From HRBIN23 sp046294495 (GTDB lineage: Bacteria > Chloroflexota > Dehalococcoidia > Lucifugimonadales > HRBIN23): a DNA stretch of 60,917 bases. A model generated the notes under the pieces. It had not been told where the DNA came from. It saw only the letters and a program-made list of their open reading frames with translations, and searched no databases. The stretch is from contig JBKBKV010000004.1 in assembly GCA_046294495.1 (NCBI GenBank), positions 1-60,917 on the forward strand, read 5' to 3'. How positions within the stretch are numbered: position 1 is the stretch's first letter; the number at the start of each line of letters is the position of its first letter. Shown here piece by piece: positions 50,477 through 59,273 of the stretch. Position numbers and translations under genes: made by a program.

Positions 50477-51469
50477 CTACAGCGGGGGGCCTTTGGCCAG
50501 CAGGGCACAGATGGCTGCACTATGGACAATATCTTCTGCCTTGCACCCTCGGGAGAGGTCGTTCATAGGCTTGTTGAGGCCCAGCAAGATGGGGCCGATG
50601 GCCTCGGCGCCAGCGAGGCGCTCGGTGGCCTTGTAGCAGATGTTCCCCGCGTCAAGGTTGGGGAAGACCATCACATTGGCACGTCCAGCCACGGGTGAGC
50701 CTGGCGCCTTGCGTTGGGCCACATGTTCCACGAAGGCAGCGTCAAACTGCAACTCTCCATCGGCCTCCAGGTCTGGGGCCAGAACACGAAGGATTTCTAC
50801 TGCACGGCGCACCTTGCGCACCGACTCGTGCTCGGCGCTACCCTTGGTGCTGAAAGAGAGGAAGGCGATGCGGGGCTCCTCCCCCGTAAAGCCACGGTGG
50901 AAGCGGGCGGCGGTCAAGGCTATTTGCGCCAGTTGATGGGAGTTGGGGTCTGGGATAACGCCACAATCGGCATAGGTAAGGGGGCGTCCGTTGGGTAGCA
51001 CCATAAGGAAAGCCCCTACAACGATACGCGCCTGCCGGGACACCCCCAGGACACGCAAAGCCGCCCGGATCACTTTGGGGCTTTCCAGCGTGGCCCCAGC
51101 CACACACCCATCAGCCTCTCCCAGGCGCACCATCAGCGCACCCAGCCACAAAGGGTCTGTAGCCAGGTTAGCGGCCTCTCCAGAGGAGAGGCCCCATACC
51201 TTCCCTACCTCCCCAAGGACATCCCCATACGCCCCTGGGGGGTTATGAGGCTGGAGCACTTGCACTGCGGGGGGAAGTGGGATGCCCTCCCTACGGGCCG
51301 TCTCTTCTATCTGCTCCCGACGACCTAACAGGATGGGGCGTGCGATGCCTTCCTTGGCTAGGCGGGCGGCCGCCTGGATGGTGCGGATGTCCCCTCCTTC
51401 GGGGAAAACAATGGTGGCCTGGACTGCTTTGGCCTGTGCCCGCAAGCGTTGCAGGATAGGGGCGTCCAT
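50477..51469 (-). CDS. pta: Phosphate acetyltransferase
   Basis: A 330-residue phosphotransacetylase, interconverting acetyl-CoA and acetyl phosphate (or a related acyl phosphotransferase, e.g. phosphobutyryltransferase). It has IVFPEGGDIRTIQAAARLAKEG near the start and the conserved C-terminal region (SFSTKGSAEHESVRKVRRAVEIL, NVMVFPNLDAGNICYKATERLAGAEAIGPILLGL). No ackA is adjacent. ATG 51469 follows a purine-rich sequence; the MerR-RAM gene ends 23 bases upstream and may share the transcript. Confidence 0.9.
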   Translation of the reverse strand: MDAPILQRLRAQAKAVQATIVFPEGGDIRTIQAAARLAKEGIARPILLGRREQIEETARREGIPLPPAVQVLQPHNPPGAYGDVLGEVGKVWGLSSGEAANLATDPLWLGALMVRLGEADGCVAGATLESPKVIRAALRVLGVSRQARIVVGAFLMVLPNGRPLTYADCGVIPDPNSHQLAQIALTAARFHRGFTGEEPRIAFLSFSTKGSAEHESVRKVRRAVEILRVLAPDLEADGELQFDAAFVEHVAQRKAPGSPVAGRANVMVFPNLDAGNICYKATERLAGAEAIGPILLGLNKPMNDLSRGCKAEDIVHSAAICALLAKGPPL

Positions 51470-51491
51470 CCTTCTCGGACTCCCAACAAGG

Positions 51492-52289
51492 CTACTGGGA
51501 GTATGTGCGGGCCGGTTGGTGGGTAGCAGGAGGCGGCGCCTCCTGGCGGCTCCATGCCAGGCCCGTAATGACGATGAAGGTGCGGGTGGATTCCACCCCC
51601 GGTATGCTGTGGATCTGCTCCATCACCAGGGTGTCTAGTTCCTGCTGGTTGGCCACACGCGCCTTGGCGATGATATCTTGTTCACCGTAGACGGTGCTGG
51701 CTTCCACGATACCAGGGAACTCTTTTAGACGCTCTAGCACCCGCTCCACATCCTTGCCCGGCACACGCATCAGGATATACGCCTGCATGTCTCCCCCCCT
51801 TGGTTGTGGGCTTTGCCAACAGGACAGTATGCGCCACACTGTGGGCGCTCCACTGATGCCAGCCCTGGTGAGGAGGGGGCCTACGGTATAGTGGATATCC
51901 CCCTCCTCGGGAGTGTCGGTCTTCACGATAAAGTCCAGGGTGCTGGCGTAGACGGCCGCCGCCTCCTGAACCTCCGGGCATGTCTTGAGCAGGTTCAGGG
52001 TATCCCGCCACCGAGGTGGAGGCACCTGAAAGGTCAGATAGGCCAGCGTCCTGGGGCGTCGGGCCACGATGTCGTAGGCCGCCTGCACAGTGTAGCCCCG
52101 CTGGTAGTAGCGCCACACCTCCCTAATGACCCGCAGGTCGCCGGGGCTATAGTCCCTACGGGAGATGCGGTGTTTGCGCACTTTGGCAGGATGGATATAA
52201 CCCTGGGATTCCAGGTAGTAGACGAAGCGTTTCTGCAAACCGGGGACCTGTGCTATGACCTCTTTCAGTTCCACAGCGTTATCCAGCAC
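51492..52289 (-). CDS. MerR-type HTH fused to two RAM (Lrp/AsnC ligand) domains
   Basis: A 265-residue regulator of unusual composition. Residues 10-72 look like a MerR winged helix (GLQKRFVYYLESQGYIHPAKV, DLRVIREVWRYYQRGYTVQAA). Residues about 80-155 (AYLTFQVPPPRWRDTLNLLKTCPEVQEAAAVYASTLDFIVKTDTP) and about 172-245 (AYILMRVPGKDVERVLERLKEFPGIVEASTVYGEQDIIAKARV) are two copies of the RAM effector fold, the second the better match. The tail is Pro/Gln-rich. The start GTG 52289 has only a weak ribosome site. It is encoded just before pta on the same strand; a regulator of acetate/amino-acid use is inference. Confidence 0.7.
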   Translation of the reverse strand: MLDNAVELKEVIAQVPGLQKRFVYYLESQGYIHPAKVRKHRISRRDYSPGDLRVIREVWRYYQRGYTVQAAYDIVARRPRTLAYLTFQVPPPRWRDTLNLLKTCPEVQEAAAVYASTLDFIVKTDTPEEGDIHYTVGPLLTRAGISGAPTVWRILSCWQSPQPRGGDMQAYILMRVPGKDVERVLERLKEFPGIVEASTVYGEQDIIAKARVANQQELDTLVMEQIHSIPGVESTRTFIVITGLAWSRQEAPPPATHQPARTYSQ

Positions 52290-52411
52290 TCCGAGCCTGG
52301 ACCTTCAGGGCTAGGGTATCGGCCAGGTCCCTTCGCTGTCAAGTTAGTGGGGTTGGCGTCGGGGTAGGCCTCGCGATTGCACTCCACCTGCCAAGGCCTC
52401 TAAAAGAAAGA

Positions 52412-52488
52412 TGGTCGGGGCGAGTGGATTTGAACCACCGACCCCCAGCACCCCATGCTGGTGCCCTACCGGGCTGGGCTACGCCCCG
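52412..52488 (-). tRNA. tRNA-Pro (GGG)
   Basis: On the minus strand acceptor CGGGGCG pairs with CGCCCCG, the anticodon arm is CCAGC-ATGGGGT-GCTGG with anticodon GGG, the T loop is GGTTCAAATCC, the discriminator is A and CCA is encoded (52412-52414). Confidence 0.96.
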
Positions 52489-52529
52489 ACTGCTCCTTTA
52501 CTATACCAAACGCCTGGCCCTTCTGCAAG

Positions 52530-53723
52530 TCAACGGCCTCTCAGGGCCTTATCTGCGTGGGGCCCCCCAGAGTTACGACCCTTGCCCAACCCCTTTCCCA
52601 CCTGGAGGAGGCGCGCTGCTCGCTCTGCCGCATCGGCCAGAAGTTCCTCGCCCCGGCGCATCGCCTCCTCCAAGGCCATTGGGCCTGGCACGATAGGGAC
52701 AAGGGCGTCAACTCCTACTTCATAGGCCTCCTGGTAGCCCCGGCCCAGCCCGCCGACGAAGGCGATAACAGGGATACCATGTGCTTTTGCCCGCTGGGCA
52801 ACGGCGGCGGGCGCTTTATGGAAGGCAATTTGGAAGTCCATCTGCCCCTCCCCTACCAGCACCAGGTCTGCACCCTCCAGGTGCTCTTCCAGATGCACCG
52901 CCTCCAGGACGATATCTGCTCCCCACGCCAGGCGTGCGTCCAGGAACGCTACTAACCCCGCCCCCATACCTCCGGCGGCGCCGGCGCCGGGGAGGTGCTC
53001 CACCTCTTTGCCGAGGTCACGACGCACCACCTGGGCTAGGCGCGCCAGAGCGCCGTCCAAGAGGGCAACCATCTTGGGGGTGGCCCCCTTCTGGGGCCCA
53101 TACACGGCGGCAGCACCCTGCGGCCCACACAGTGGATTAGTAACATCCACCGCCACTGTGATGAGGCTCTGGGCAACGCCCGGGTGGCGCCCGGAGGTGT
53201 CAATGCGCTCCAGGCGCAGGAGAGCCTCCCCACCCCAGGGCAAGTTACGCCCCTCCTGGTCCAGCAGGCGAATGCCCAGGGCCTGGGCCATCCCGGCGCC
53301 CCCGTCGTTGGTGGCGCTTCCGCCGATGCCTACGATAAAGCGCCTGTAACCTTTGTCCAGGGCGATGCGGAAGAGTTCTCCCACGCCGTAGGTGGTGGTC
53401 CTACTGGGGTCGCGCCTCTCTGGAGGCACCAGAGCCAGGCCGCACGCCTGGGCACCCTCAATTACCGCCGTCTCCCCGTCCCCCAGCACACCCCAGCGTG
53501 CTTCCACCTGCTCCCCCAGGGGGCCAGTTACCTTTGCCACTTCGTAGTGTCCACTGGTGGCCTCTACCAGAGCCTCCAGGGTCCCATCACCCCCGTCGGC
53601 CACGGGCAGCAGGAAGCACTGGTCCTGGGGGAATATACGCCGCCACCCCCGTTCCAATGCGGCCGCCGCCGCTGGGGCACGAACGCTCCCCTTGAAAGCC
53701 TGTGGAGCAATAACGATGCGCAT
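52530..53723 (-). CDS. glxK: Glycerate kinase
   Basis: A GarK/GlxK-family glycerate 2-kinase that phosphorylates D-glycerate for entry to glycolysis. Its 397 residues show APQAFKGSVRA at the start, VADGGDGTLEALV, GIGGSATNDGGAGMAQALG and GEGQMDFQ. The C-terminus has a Gly/Arg-rich extension. ATG 53723 follows AAGGAC; the longer frame to 53759 is unsupported. The window has no glyoxylate carboligase or tartronate semialdehyde reductase, so the glycerate source is unknown. A lone gene beside tRNA-Pro. Confidence 0.9.
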   Translation of the reverse strand: MRIVIAPQAFKGSVRAPAAAAALERGWRRIFPQDQCFLLPVADGGDGTLEALVEATSGHYEVAKVTGPLGEQVEARWGVLGDGETAVIEGAQACGLALVPPERRDPSRTTTYGVGELFRIALDKGYRRFIVGIGGSATNDGGAGMAQALGIRLLDQEGRNLPWGGEALLRLERIDTSGRHPGVAQSLITVAVDVTNPLCGPQGAAAVYGPQKGATPKMVALLDGALARLAQVVRRDLGKEVEHLPGAGAAGGMGAGLVAFLDARLAWGADIVLEAVHLEEHLEGADLVLVGEGQMDFQIAFHKAPAAVAQRAKAHGIPVIAFVGGLGRGYQEAYEVGVDALVPIVPGPMALEEAMRRGEELLADAAERAARLLQVGKGLGKGRNSGGPHADKALRGR

Positions 53724-53835
53724 AGCCTGGTCCTTATGGTAGCATCCACTCTTGCTCACCCGACCTAACGGATAGGGGGTTGCGCCGCCAGCATCCTCAC
53801 GGTTACACTGGGGTCAGCCCCTAGAGGAGGATAGC

Positions 53836-54609
53836 ATGGCAACAGGCAGTGTGGTGCGTTACGAGGTGCGTGGGCCGGGGGCTTGGGTTATCTGGAACCG
53901 TCCCGACAAGCGCAACGCCTTCAATCTGGAACTGGTGCAGGAGGGCGCTGCCGCCCTGCGCCGCGCTGAGGAGGAGCCGGGGATAAGTGCCATTGTCCTG
54001 GCCGGGGAGGGGCCTGTCTTCTCAGCAGGGCTGGACTTCCGCATGGCTTTGGAGATTGACGCCACAGGCTACCGCCGCTACCGGGACGCTCTGGCCACCT
54101 TCCAAGAGGCGATACGATGGAACTCCAAGCCCGTTATCGCCCGTGTGCACGGGGATGCCTACGGCGCGGGGGTTATGACCCTGGCCGTGTGCGATGTTGT
54201 CATCGCCGTGCGCACGGCACGCTTTGGCATCCGGGAGGTGCGTGCCGGGCTGCAGGCCGGAGGCGCCTTCTTCTTTGACATAGGGCGACTGCGCAGTCTA
54301 GACCTGGCCCTAACAGGGCGCGTCTTCACCGCCGAGGAGGGTGAGCGTTGGGGAATGGTTACCCGCGCTGTAGACCCGGAAGAGTTGGACATTGTAGTCC
54401 AGGAGTATGTGGACACCTTCGCTGCCCTGCCACCCCTATCTTTGGCTTACACCAAGCGCTCTCTGAACACCCTGCTGGACATGGCGGGCTACGGTGCTCA
54501 CCGCCGCCTCACGGGGGAGTTTAGCGCCATCCTGCACTCAACAGAGGATCGCCGGGAGGCCCAGCGGGCCTTCCTGGAGAAACGCAAACCGCTCTTCAAA
54601 GGGAGGTAA
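53836..54609 (+). CDS. Enoyl-CoA hydratase/isomerase family protein (1)
   Basis: A 257-residue crotonase-fold protein. The oxyanion-hole segments GEGPVFSAGLDFRMAL and VHGDAYGAGVMTLAVCD are present. Compared with mitochondrial enoyl-CoA hydratase, the first catalytic Glu (in GGGCELA) is replaced (GAGVMTLA), while the second Glu remains in IREVRAG, so it may be an isomerase, hydrolase or decarboxylase rather than a hydratase. ATG 53836 follows AGAGGAGG. It is the first of four tightly linked genes; the next begins two bases later. Confidence 0.88.
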   Translation: MATGSVVRYEVRGPGAWVIWNRPDKRNAFNLELVQEGAAALRRAEEEPGISAIVLAGEGPVFSAGLDFRMALEIDATGYRRYRDALATFQEAIRWNSKPVIARVHGDAYGAGVMTLAVCDVVIAVRTARFGIREVRAGLQAGGAFFFDIGRLRSLDLALTGRVFTAEEGERWGMVTRAVDPEELDIVVQEYVDTFAALPPLSLAYTKRSLNTLLDMAGYGAHRRLTGEFSAILHSTEDRREAQRAFLEKRKPLFKGR

Positions 54610-54611
54610 AA

Positions 54612-55607
54612 GTGCATGCCCCGATGTCTCCAAGGGAGCGTGTCCTGGCGGCCCTGGCCGGCCAGCCTGTTGACCGTCCGCCCATCAGCATGTGGCGCCA
54701 CTTCTTCCTGGAGGAGGAAGACCCCTCCCGCATGGCCCAGGCTATGCTGGCCTTCCAGAAAGCCTACCACTGGGACTTTGTGAAGGTGAATCCCCGCGCC
54801 AACTACCATGTGGAGGATTGGGGAGTGCGCCTGCGTTACAAGGGCGACCCCTACAGCCAACCCGAGGTGGTGGAGTGGCCCATCAAGCGCCCACAGGACT
54901 GGCTTACTCTGAAGCCACTGGATGTCCAGAAAGGGGTGCTTGGCCAGCACCTGGAGGCACTGCGAGCGGTAGTCAATGGAGTGGGCAACCAGGTGCCCGT
55001 GCTGATGACCGTTTTTACACCCCTATCCATTGCAGGGCGCCTGGCCAACAGCGACGATGTGACGGCCGCCCACCTGCGCCTGCACCCCGAGCAAGTGGCC
55101 TACGCCCTGGAAGTCATCACCGACACATTCATACGCTTCGCCACGGCGTGCCTGGAGGCCGGGGCCAGTGGCCTCTTCTTAGCAACAACTGGGTGGGCTA
55201 CAGCCCTGCGCCTGTCACGCGACGAATATGCGCGCTGGGGGCGTCCCTACGACCTGAAACTCCTGCGTGCCCTTCCCCCTGCTCCTTTCCACCTACTACA
55301 TGTTTGCCGGGACTATAACTACCTGGCCGATTTCCGGGACTACCCTGTGCACGCTGTGAACTGGGATGCCCACGGAGCAGGGAACCTTACCCTTGCCCAA
55401 GGGAAAGCCCTGCTGGGTAAGTGTGTAGTGGGTGGTGTGGCTCACCGTGGGCTTCTGGTCAACGGCACCCCCCAGCAGTTAGCACAGGCCTTCCACGCCC
55501 TCCGCCAGGAGATGGGAGCAACCGGCTGGATGCTGGGCCCGGGGTGCACCTTCCCTCCCCACACCCCCGAGGCCAACCTCCGCGCCTTGCGTGAGGCAAT
55601 GGGGTAA
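54612..55607 (+). CDS. Uroporphyrinogen-decarboxylase-fold methyltransferase (MtaA/MtbA-like)
   Basis: A 331-residue URO-D-fold protein. It carries the zinc-thiolate pattern of methylcobalamin methyltransferases: H230-x-C232 (in LLHVCRD) and C312 (in GPGCTFPPHTP), with TPEANLRALREA after it. This argues for corrinoid-linked methyl transfer and against HemE. No corrinoid protein gene is in the window. GTG 54612 follows GGGAGG. It is flanked by two hydratase-family genes in one operon, so its methyl donor may be a CoA-linked or methoxylated compound; that is inference. Confidence 0.78.
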   Translation: MHAPMSPRERVLAALAGQPVDRPPISMWRHFFLEEEDPSRMAQAMLAFQKAYHWDFVKVNPRANYHVEDWGVRLRYKGDPYSQPEVVEWPIKRPQDWLTLKPLDVQKGVLGQHLEALRAVVNGVGNQVPVLMTVFTPLSIAGRLANSDDVTAAHLRLHPEQVAYALEVITDTFIRFATACLEAGASGLFLATTGWATALRLSRDEYARWGRPYDLKLLRALPPAPFHLLHVCRDYNYLADFRDYPVHAVNWDAHGAGNLTLAQGKALLGKCVVGGVAHRGLLVNGTPQQLAQAFHALRQEMGATGWMLGPGCTFPPHTPEANLRALREAMG

Positions 55608-55619
55608 AAAGGAGGTATT

Positions 55620-56393
55620 ATGCCCTTTGTGCGCTACGAGGAGTATGGAGAACACATCCGCATTATCACCCTGAACCGCCCTGAGCGCTTGAACGCCTGG
55701 GGTAGCGAGTTGGCCCAGGAGACCGAAGAGGCCTTTTGGCGCTTTGCCAATGACCCCAAAGCCCGGGTGGCCATTCTGCGAGGGGAGGGGAAGGCCTTCT
55801 GCGCCGGGGCGGATGTGAAGGAGTGGGCAGAGCGAGGGGAGGCCCCGGGCTTCAGGGGGCGCTACCGCAGGGTCTTCACCAGCGAGTGGGGCACTCCCCC
55901 CTTATATAAGCCTGTGATAGGGGCCGTGCACGGCTACTGCCTGGGGGCGGGCCTGAACCTGGTGCTTATGCGGTGCGACATCCGCATCGCCGCCGAGGGG
56001 ACGAAGTTCGGCCTGCCGGAGGTGGCACGAGGGGTAATGGACCTCATCACCCCTTTCGGCTACCAGAATATCCCCACCTGCTTTCTGGCGGAGATGTGCT
56101 ACACCGCTGACCTTGTGGATGCCCAGCGCGCTCTTCAGTTTGGTATGCTCAACATAGTTGTTCCTTCGGAACGCCTTATGCCCACTGCTCTGGAGATAGC
56201 TCAGCGCATCGCCCAGCACTCTCCCAGGGCTGTCCAGATGACTAAGGAGAATCTGCTCCAGGTAATGGCCCCGCCCGACCGTGCCTTTATACGCGAACAC
56301 CTGCTGCGGGAGCAGTCTTTCAGCGCCCCCGACGCCCAGGAGGGGATGCGCGCCTGGGTAGAGAAGCGTCCACCCCGCTGGCAGTCTACATAG
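55620..56393 (+). CDS. Enoyl-CoA hydratase/isomerase family protein (2)
   Basis: A second 257-residue crotonase-fold protein with GEGKAFCAGADVKEWA and VHGYCLGAGLNLVLMRCDI. As in its neighbour, the first hydratase Glu is replaced (Asn, in GAGLNLVL) and the second remains (GLPEVARG). It is clearly diverged from the first copy, so both are probably selected for different steps. ATG 55620 follows AAAAGGAGG; 12 bases after the methyltransferase gene. Confidence 0.88.
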   Translation: MPFVRYEEYGEHIRIITLNRPERLNAWGSELAQETEEAFWRFANDPKARVAILRGEGKAFCAGADVKEWAERGEAPGFRGRYRRVFTSEWGTPPLYKPVIGAVHGYCLGAGLNLVLMRCDIRIAAEGTKFGLPEVARGVMDLITPFGYQNIPTCFLAEMCYTADLVDAQRALQFGMLNIVVPSERLMPTALEIAQRIAQHSPRAVQMTKENLLQVMAPPDRAFIREHLLREQSFSAPDAQEGMRAWVEKRPPRWQST

Positions 56394-56403
56394 GAGGTAA
56401 CCA

Positions 56404-57384
56404 ATGCCCCCCCTTGGCCTCGCCATTGGGACAACCTACCCCCTTAAGGATGCCCTCGCCTTCGCCGAAGAGGCGGACCGGCTAGGGTATCACTCCCTTT
56501 GGAGCACCGAAGGGGCGGGGAAAGACGCCGTTACGCAACTTATGGCTTACGCTCTGCACACCCAGCACCTGCTGCTGGGCACGGGCATCGTGAACATCTA
56601 CAGTCGCACGCCCCTGCTTCTGGCTATGACTGCCTGCGCCCTCCAAGAGGCGTCAGGGGGGCGTTTCCTGCTTGGGCTGGGTAGCGGCCACCAGGAGCCT
56701 ATTAGCCAGGGGCACGGCGTCCCTTTTGGAAAACCTTTGGCCCGCATGGCTGACTACCTGGTCATCTTGAGGGGCCTGCTGAAGGGGGAGGTTGTCACCC
56801 ACCAAGGGGAGGTGGTGGCGGTGCGGGGTGCCCGCCTTCCGGTGCCTCCACCCACTCCACCCCGCATTTTTGTGGCTGCCCTAAGCGCCGGTATGTCCAA
56901 CCTGGCCGGCCGCCTGGCAGATGGGGCTCTTTTCTACCTGATGCCCCCCGACTATGTTCGGGAGATGGTGGACACCATGCGCCTGGCCGCCCGTGAGAGT
57001 GGACGCCTGGAGGGGGAGGTCATTGCGGCGTGTTATCTGATGGCTGGGGAAGGTGACAGGGCCGGGGAGGAGGTGCTCCGCCGTTCAGTGGCGCGCTACG
57101 CCACCCTCCCCTTCTACGCCCGCATGCTTCGGGAGTGTGGATTCGCCCCCGAGGTGGAGGCGGTTCAGAGGGAACAGGGAGACCCGCTTCGCATGGCCCA
57201 GGCCGTCAGCGACCCCATGCTGGAGGCTTTGACCATAACCACCACGCCCGGCTGGATACGGCGGGTTACCGCCTATCGCCAGGCAGGTGTAGACTGGCCC
57301 ATCCTCTTTCTGATGCCCTCCGGGCCTGACCTTGGGGATTCTCTTCTGAACATGGTGAAGCGCTTCGCCGTGGACCTAAACTAG
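56404..57384 (+). CDS. LLM class flavin-dependent oxidoreductase
   Basis: A 326-residue luciferase-like monooxygenase-family enzyme (F420- or FMN-dependent). It has LGLAIGTTYPLKDALAFAEEADRLGYHSLWSTE at the start, the family segment SGGRFLLGLGSGHQEP around residue 90, and VFVAALSAGMSN-type cofactor region (FVAALSAGMSN). AGGAGG precedes ATG 56404, ten bases from the previous gene, completing the operon. Cofactor and substrate cannot be assigned from sequence alone. Confidence 0.88.
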   Translation: MPPLGLAIGTTYPLKDALAFAEEADRLGYHSLWSTEGAGKDAVTQLMAYALHTQHLLLGTGIVNIYSRTPLLLAMTACALQEASGGRFLLGLGSGHQEPISQGHGVPFGKPLARMADYLVILRGLLKGEVVTHQGEVVAVRGARLPVPPPTPPRIFVAALSAGMSNLAGRLADGALFYLMPPDYVREMVDTMRLAARESGRLEGEVIAACYLMAGEGDRAGEEVLRRSVARYATLPFYARMLRECGFAPEVEAVQREQGDPLRMAQAVSDPMLEALTITTTPGWIRRVTAYRQAGVDWPILFLMPSGPDLGDSLLNMVKRFAVDLN

Positions 57385-57386
57385 GG

Positions 57387-58730
57387 CTACTCCCCCTTAT
57401 ACACCACTTCCCCCATGCGGGACTCCTGGATGCGCAAATATTCTGCCTTGCTCAGAGCCGGGCGGAACCTGGCCTTTACCTCTTTGGCCCTGCTGGCCCC
57501 GTTGGATAGCAGGTCTATCACCGTCATAGCCATAGCCTTTGCGGGGTTGAGCACCGCCAAGTTGTAGTCGTAGATCAGGTAGTCGTTGCCGTGCCCTGTG
57601 CCCCGGGCGCCCCCGGCATAGGGGTGAAGAACGGGGAGGATGTGGCTCACATCCCCCATGTCCGTGGAGCCGCCCCGGTTGCGGTCGGGCGGGTGGACGG
57701 CCACCCCCTCTTTACCCACGAGGCGTTGAGCGTTGGACAGGAAGACCTCCTGCATAACAGGGTCGTTGAGAAGGGGCAGATAACCGGCGATGCTGGTGAT
57801 GCGCACAGTCGCCCCCACGGCCAAGGCCCCGGCCTGGAAACAGCGCTGGGCCTTGCCGTTGGCGTCCTCCAGGGCTTGGTGGGTGCCGCCTCGCACCCGC
57901 CACTCCAGGCGCACCTCGGCGGGGACGGAACTCACTGCCACGCCCCCGGCCGTAACGATGCCATGGAAACGCACATGGTCTTCGTCCCGTAAGGTCTCCC
58001 GCTGGGTGTGTAAAGCCATCAGGGCGATGTTGGCGGCGTTGAGGGCGTTGACGCCTTTCCAGGGCGAGGAGCCGGCGTGTGCCGCCCTGCCCAGGAAGGT
58101 TACCAACTTGACAATATGCCCGTTGCTGGTGCCCCCTACGGCCAGTTTGGCATCCTCAGGGGCCGAGGTGGTGTGGCACATAAGCGCCATATCCACATCG
58201 TCAAACTCCCCCAGACGGATAAACTCCTGCTTGCCTCCTAGGAAGCCGATTTTCCTCTCCTGGCGCAGGCGATAGCGGAACTCGGCATCTATGAACTCCT
58301 CGGCCGGCACGGCGATAACGGCGATACGCCCGGAGAGGGCCTTCTGCACCTCGGGGTCGGTGAGGCCGATAACGGCCCCCAGGAGCATCCCCAGTTGGGC
58401 GTGGTGCCCGCAGGCGTGGGCAGCACCGGTGGCCTTGTCAGCGTGGGGATGGTCGGGGACGCGCAGGGAATCCAGTTCTCCTAGCACTGCTACGGTGGGG
58501 CCTGGCCCGGCTCCGCCCTGGATGTAGCCCTTGATACCTGTTAGGGCGATGCCTGTGCGGTGAGGGATGCCCAGGCGAGTAAGGGCCTCGGACACTTTGC
58601 GGGCTGTCTTCACCTCGGTATAGCCCGGCTCCGGCTCCTGGAGCACCCGGCGCGCCAGGTCGATGATCTCGTCCTGGTGCTGGTCAATGCGTCGCAGGGC
58701 GCGAGCCTTCAGGTCGTCCACACCCGCCAT
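57387..58730 (-). CDS. M20 family amidohydrolase (1)
   Basis: A 447-residue M20 (aminoacylase/AbgB-like) metallohydrolase. The metal-binding sequence HACGHHAQLGMLLGA, the Glu in VPAEEFIDAEF, the His in LMCHTTSAPE and the C-terminal GTGHGNDYLIYDYN are conserved. The mid-protein bacterial dimerisation domain is present. It converges with the LLM gene, only two bases apart. It probably hydrolyses N-acyl or amide bonds. The start MAGVDDLKARALRRID is typical for this subfamily. Confidence 0.88.
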   Translation of the reverse strand: MAGVDDLKARALRRIDQHQDEIIDLARRVLQEPEPGYTEVKTARKVSEALTRLGIPHRTGIALTGIKGYIQGGAGPGPTVAVLGELDSLRVPDHPHADKATGAAHACGHHAQLGMLLGAVIGLTDPEVQKALSGRIAVIAVPAEEFIDAEFRYRLRQERKIGFLGGKQEFIRLGEFDDVDMALMCHTTSAPEDAKLAVGGTSNGHIVKLVTFLGRAAHAGSSPWKGVNALNAANIALMALHTQRETLRDEDHVRFHGIVTAGGVAVSSVPAEVRLEWRVRGGTHQALEDANGKAQRCFQAGALAVGATVRITSIAGYLPLLNDPVMQEVFLSNAQRLVGKEGVAVHPPDRNRGGSTDMGDVSHILPVLHPYAGGARGTGHGNDYLIYDYNLAVLNPAKAMAMTVIDLLSNGASRAKEVKARFRPALSKAEYLRIQESRMGEVVYKGE

Positions 58731-59260
58731 AGCCTTCCTCCTCGGTCAATAGGCTACCCGCTTCTGCCGGTTCCCACTGGGTCGACAATCTGCCCAGCCT
58801 TCCTATACAAGAGTGAGCACAAGGTAGTGACATCTTACCACGATGATGATGTCCTTCGCAATGTAACGCGGGGACCCCCCAACTTGGAGGTAGCCTTCGC
58901 CAGCCAGGCCTTATAGCCCTTGACATTGCAACATTACAGTCTTTTTGGACCCACCTTACTTCCTTCAGTTGCCCCCCAAACGCTTGCTCAGCTGAGCAGT
59001 GAAGGTGGGGGTTACGGGGGTCAGCGAGGCGTGGGACAGGTTTTCCAGTTTTGAAGGCTACGACGGGTTCCTCACTGCGATTCTCAAAGATGCAATTAGT
59101 CCCCCTTTGCCAAACAGGAGGCCCTCTGGCAAGAAGGCATTGTGAGGGCTTTTTCCCCAAGTGGAAAGGGCCTTTTGTCTATAGTTGACCACCTTCAAGC
59201 CTCGGGAACCACCCAAGCCGAGCGCGCCGCTGAAGCGCTTTTTGCACAGGTGAAACGCTA
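58731..59260. other. 530-base interval between the two M20 genes: no clear gene
   Basis: No family member is recognised on either strand. Plus-strand frames contain short, protein-like pieces: one ending LEVAFASQAL (58560-58916 frame), one with FEGYDGFLTAILKDAI (about 59006-59143) and one ending AALFAQVKRYYPS-like (59142-59273). They do not share a frame, so the stretch may be a decayed gene, or none. Confidence 0.5.
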
Positions 59261-59273
59261 CTACCCCTCGTAG
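59142..59273 (+). other. Possible C-terminal gene remnant
   Basis: A 43-codon plus-strand frame, open upstream to 59100, reads IVDHLQASGTTQAERAAEA then LFAQVKRYYPS and a TAG at 59271-59273. It looks like the end of a coding sequence but has no start signal and overlaps the end of the M20 gene by 13 bases. I do not recognise the family. Confidence 0.2.

Noticed and set aside
54612..55607. HemE (uroporphyrinogen decarboxylase)
   Set aside because: The zinc-thiolate H-x-C...C pattern and the operon context point to the methyltransferase branch of the fold.
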